From Calvatia gigantea (taxonomy: Eukaryota > Basidiomycota > Agaricomycetes > Agaricales > Lycoperdaceae): 64,000 bases of DNA. Positions 61,896 through 64,000 of the stretch are shown in pieces. A model generated the notes under the pieces. That model was not told where the DNA came from, ran no database searches, and saw only the letters and a program-made list of their open reading frames with translations. Made by a program: the position numbers and the translations under genes. Numbering within the stretch: position 1 is the first letter of the stretch; each line of letters opens with the position of its first letter. The DNA is taken from contig JACAAK010000011.1 in NCBI GenBank assembly GCA_025093985.1, positions 1,984,001 through 2,048,000 on the forward strand. Reading direction: 5' to 3'.

Positions 61896-61908
61896 CTCCT
61901 CCTCACTT
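61896..61908 (-). other. Polypurine tract of the copia element
   Basis: AAGTGAGGAGGAG in element sense lies directly before the LTR, the usual primer site for plus-strand DNA synthesis. Confidence 0.7.
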
Positions 61909-61920
61909 GAAGGAGGGAGA

Positions 61921-64000
61921 TTAACGTTTCATCGATCGAGCGGCTTTATCCCATGCTTCGATATCGGAACCAAAAATCAGTCCTAGTTCTGGGCGGAAGA
62001 GATTGATTTTGGTTACGCCAAGATTCTTTGTAAAGATATCGGCGGGATTGTCTTGTGAAGACACATCACCAATCACAATAATACCCTCCTCAACTAATTC
62101 TCGCACATAGTGGTAATGAATATCCACGTGCTTCGATCGTTTTTCAACAATGGGATTTTCAGTCCAAAATTTGGACCCATCGTTGTCGCCGTAGAGAATA
62201 GGAGTTGGGTGCTCAATATTGAGCTCCTCCAGAAGTTGTGACAGCCATTTCACTTGTCGTGAAGTGTCAGATAGTTCTTTATATTCCGCCTCGGTGGACG
62301 ATAGTGAAACCGTCTTTTGTCGTCACGAAGTCCAGGTAACAGCCCCGGACGCGATCAGACAAACGTTTCCCGAAACAGATCGGCGGGTTTCTGTATCTTG
62401 AGCCCAATCCAAGTCACTGAGGCATTCCAGCGTCACCGCGGATTTCCCAGTATCGCCTTCATATTTCAATGCATAGTTCCTTGTCATAGACAAGTACTTT
62501 AGTACATGAATTCCAGCGCGGTAGTGCTCGGGTGCAGGGTTAGTGGCATGTTGTGCCAGCTTAACTACAGCAAAGGCTATGTCAGGCCTAGTACCGATCA
62601 TCAAGTACATTAAAGATCCAACCAATTGTTGGTACTTTAGACGGAAGGGGGTCGTTGCAGTTCCTTTGTTCGTAATGAACTGGAAGCCGGCTGGTAATGG
62701 TGTTTTAGCCGCGGCAGACTGCGGAACCTGGAAGCGCTGCAAGATCTTATCCAGGTATTTCACCTGTTGGATGAAGATTTGTCGCTTGGAGCGATTCCTC
62801 GAGATTTTCATCCCAAGAAATTCTTCACAGGGACTATGGTCTCTGCATTCCCACTTTTTGGTGAACTTTCCCTTCAACTCTTTGAGGAGGGGGGAGTCTT
62901 TCTTTCCCAAGAAATTCACGTCATCAACGTAGACAATGGCTACTACTAGCTCTTTCGTCTTTGGATGTCTGTGAAAGTATACAGCGTAGTCAGATTTGCA
63001 GCGGGTAAATCCCAGCTCAATCATAGATTGATGCAATTCTTTCCACCACTGGCGACCGGCTTGTTTAAGGCCGTAAATCGCTCGTCGAAGTCTCCATACT
63101 TTTCCTTCCTGCCCGGGAAGTCGAAACCCTTCGGGCTGTTCCATGTATATTTCCTCGTCCAGTTTGCTATATAAATAGGCAGTTTTTACGTCAATGCTAT
63201 GCATATCCCAATCATGGATTGCGGCGAGTGCGAAGCTTACGCGCGCAGACTCGTAGCGGACAACTGGTGAGAAAAGCTCGTTATAGTCGATGCCTTCGAT
63301 CTGCGAGAAACCCTTCGCAACTAAGCGAGCTCGCAGGCGGCCATCAGACTTCTCGAGAAATACCCAACGGTTTTTCACCGTCCTCCTTCCTTTCGGAAGA
63401 TCTACCAATTCATAAACCCCGCGTTTTTTCAACGCGTCGAGTTCCTCGATACATGCTGCCATCCATTTTGTCTTTACAGGCTCAGGAAGCTTGAGCATGT
63501 CACGGAAAGTTTCAGGCTCTCCGTGTGCGGTATTATGTACCGTCTGTATCAAGAAATCGATCAATTTTACTCCTCCCTCAGCGACAAGCCTTTCAATGTC
63601 CATGTCATTTACATCGTGAGATGTTGGATCACTGAATTCAGGCATAGGCGGCAGTTCCGGACGTGGAGGGAGCTGAAATGGAGGTAAATCAAAGGGTCGT
63701 GGCGGGTACCACTCAGCACGAACTCTTTGTCTCACATATTCAGGATGATTAGTCCTTGCTCTTCGCTCGCGAATATATTCGTCCGGAGGGGCATTGGCGC
63801 GTACGCGCTGCCTTTGCCTCTGCTGCTCTTGTCGGTGAGTCCGATCTATTTCTCTTTCTATCGAAATTGGACGCCTATTCTCTCCATACGTATTACCCGG
63901 TCTGACAGGAGGCCTGCCTTGTCGTTCAGAACGACGCGGTTCTACCTGATCGGAACCAACAGCTCGACGTTTGGGAACAGGGATTGGGAACTCTTCGTTC
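61921..64000 (-). pseudogene. pol: Copia polyprotein, reverse transcriptase and RNase H part
   Basis: Reads in from the right edge (FPIPVPKRRAVGSDQVEPRR, a linker rich in Arg/Pro) into the RT: WMAACIEELDALKKRGVYEL, VKNRWVFLEKSDGRLRARLV, AKGFSQIEGIDYNELFSPVV, MHSIDVKTAYLYSKLDEEIY, AIYGLKQAGRQWW, polymerase motif VAIVYVDDVNFLG, and DKILQRFQVPQSAAAKTPLP, QQLVGSLMYLMIGTRPDIAF. RNase H region LSDLDWAQDTETRRSVSG...GAVTWTS, then an in-frame TGA (62325-62323) where an Arg (CGA) is expected, then RQKTVSLSSTEAEYKELSDT, DNDGSKFWTENPI, KHVDIHYHYVRELV, NPADIFTKNLG, end RSMKR at 61921. Apart from that single stop the frame is clean, so the insertion is rather young. Confidence 0.85.

Larger units (their letters stand above)
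61465..64000 (-). mobile_element. Ty1/copia LTR retrotransposon, 3' part, nested in the gypsy element
   Basis: Minus-strand element: 3' LTR at 61465-61895, polypurine tract, RNase H, reverse transcriptase, and the frame runs off the right edge toward integrase and gag. It disrupts the gypsy pol after GAGAT (61460-61464), which should recur beyond the distal LTR if intact. Confidence 0.85.

Overview
The window is nuclear DNA of a filamentous basidiomycete, most likely an Agaricomycete (mushroom-forming). The evidence is pervasive short introns (about 45-70 nt, GT...CTNAN...AG), a class I hydrophobin, aryl-alcohol-oxidase-type GMC genes, a fungalysin, mushroom-type NACHT relics, an eukaryotic RNA-silencing RdRP, and nested LTR retrotransposons. 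No tRNA, rRNA or CRISPR was seen.

Layout. 1-4.6 kb (-): an RNA-dependent RNA polymerase core that reads, through an intron hiding the apparent stop, into an SF1 (UPF1/SDE3-like) helicase running off the left edge. A small AAA-family ATPase starts 21 bp away in the other direction. 5.9-9.7 kb (-): a glutathione S-transferase with a one-base frameshift and a complete secreted M36 metalloprotease (fungalysin). 11.3-19.8 kb (+): an array of three TPMT-like thiol/halide methyltransferases and two GMC (aryl-alcohol oxidase-like) genes; only the middle methyltransferase is clearly intact. 21.9-27.5 kb (-): CFT1/CPSF160. 28.5-33.1 kb (+): a long Ser/Pro-rich protein and a small protein, both of unknown function. 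33.3-37.0 kb (-): a RecQ-type DNA helicase.

38-51.5 kb is a rearranged accessory zone. It holds a NACHT relic, a displaced copy of the RecQ 5' end, a full GPN2 GTPase gene, a young 2.47-kb direct tandem duplication that made a truncated second GPN2, a dead and an intact AKR7-type aldo-keto reductase, and a frameshifted hydrophobin between them. 52.5-54.4 kb (-) is a frame-disrupted Ser/Pro-rich gene; 55-56.2 kb (+) an HNH-type nuclease-domain protein. 56.5-61.46 kb (+) is the 5' part of a Ty3/gypsy element (LTR, leader, gag, pol), interrupted by a minus-strand Ty1/copia element (61.465 kb to the right edge).

Housekeeping genes (CFT1, GPN2, RecQ) look coherent, whereas duplicated or accessory genes carry many single-base frameshifts. 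Some may be assembly indels in homopolymers, others real decay. The most unusual items are the RdRP-helicase fusion with a shortened RdRP N-terminus beside an AAA ATPase, and the repeated methyltransferase-oxidase pairing. Exon boundaries were worked out by hand from splice signals and reading frame; no database search was possible.
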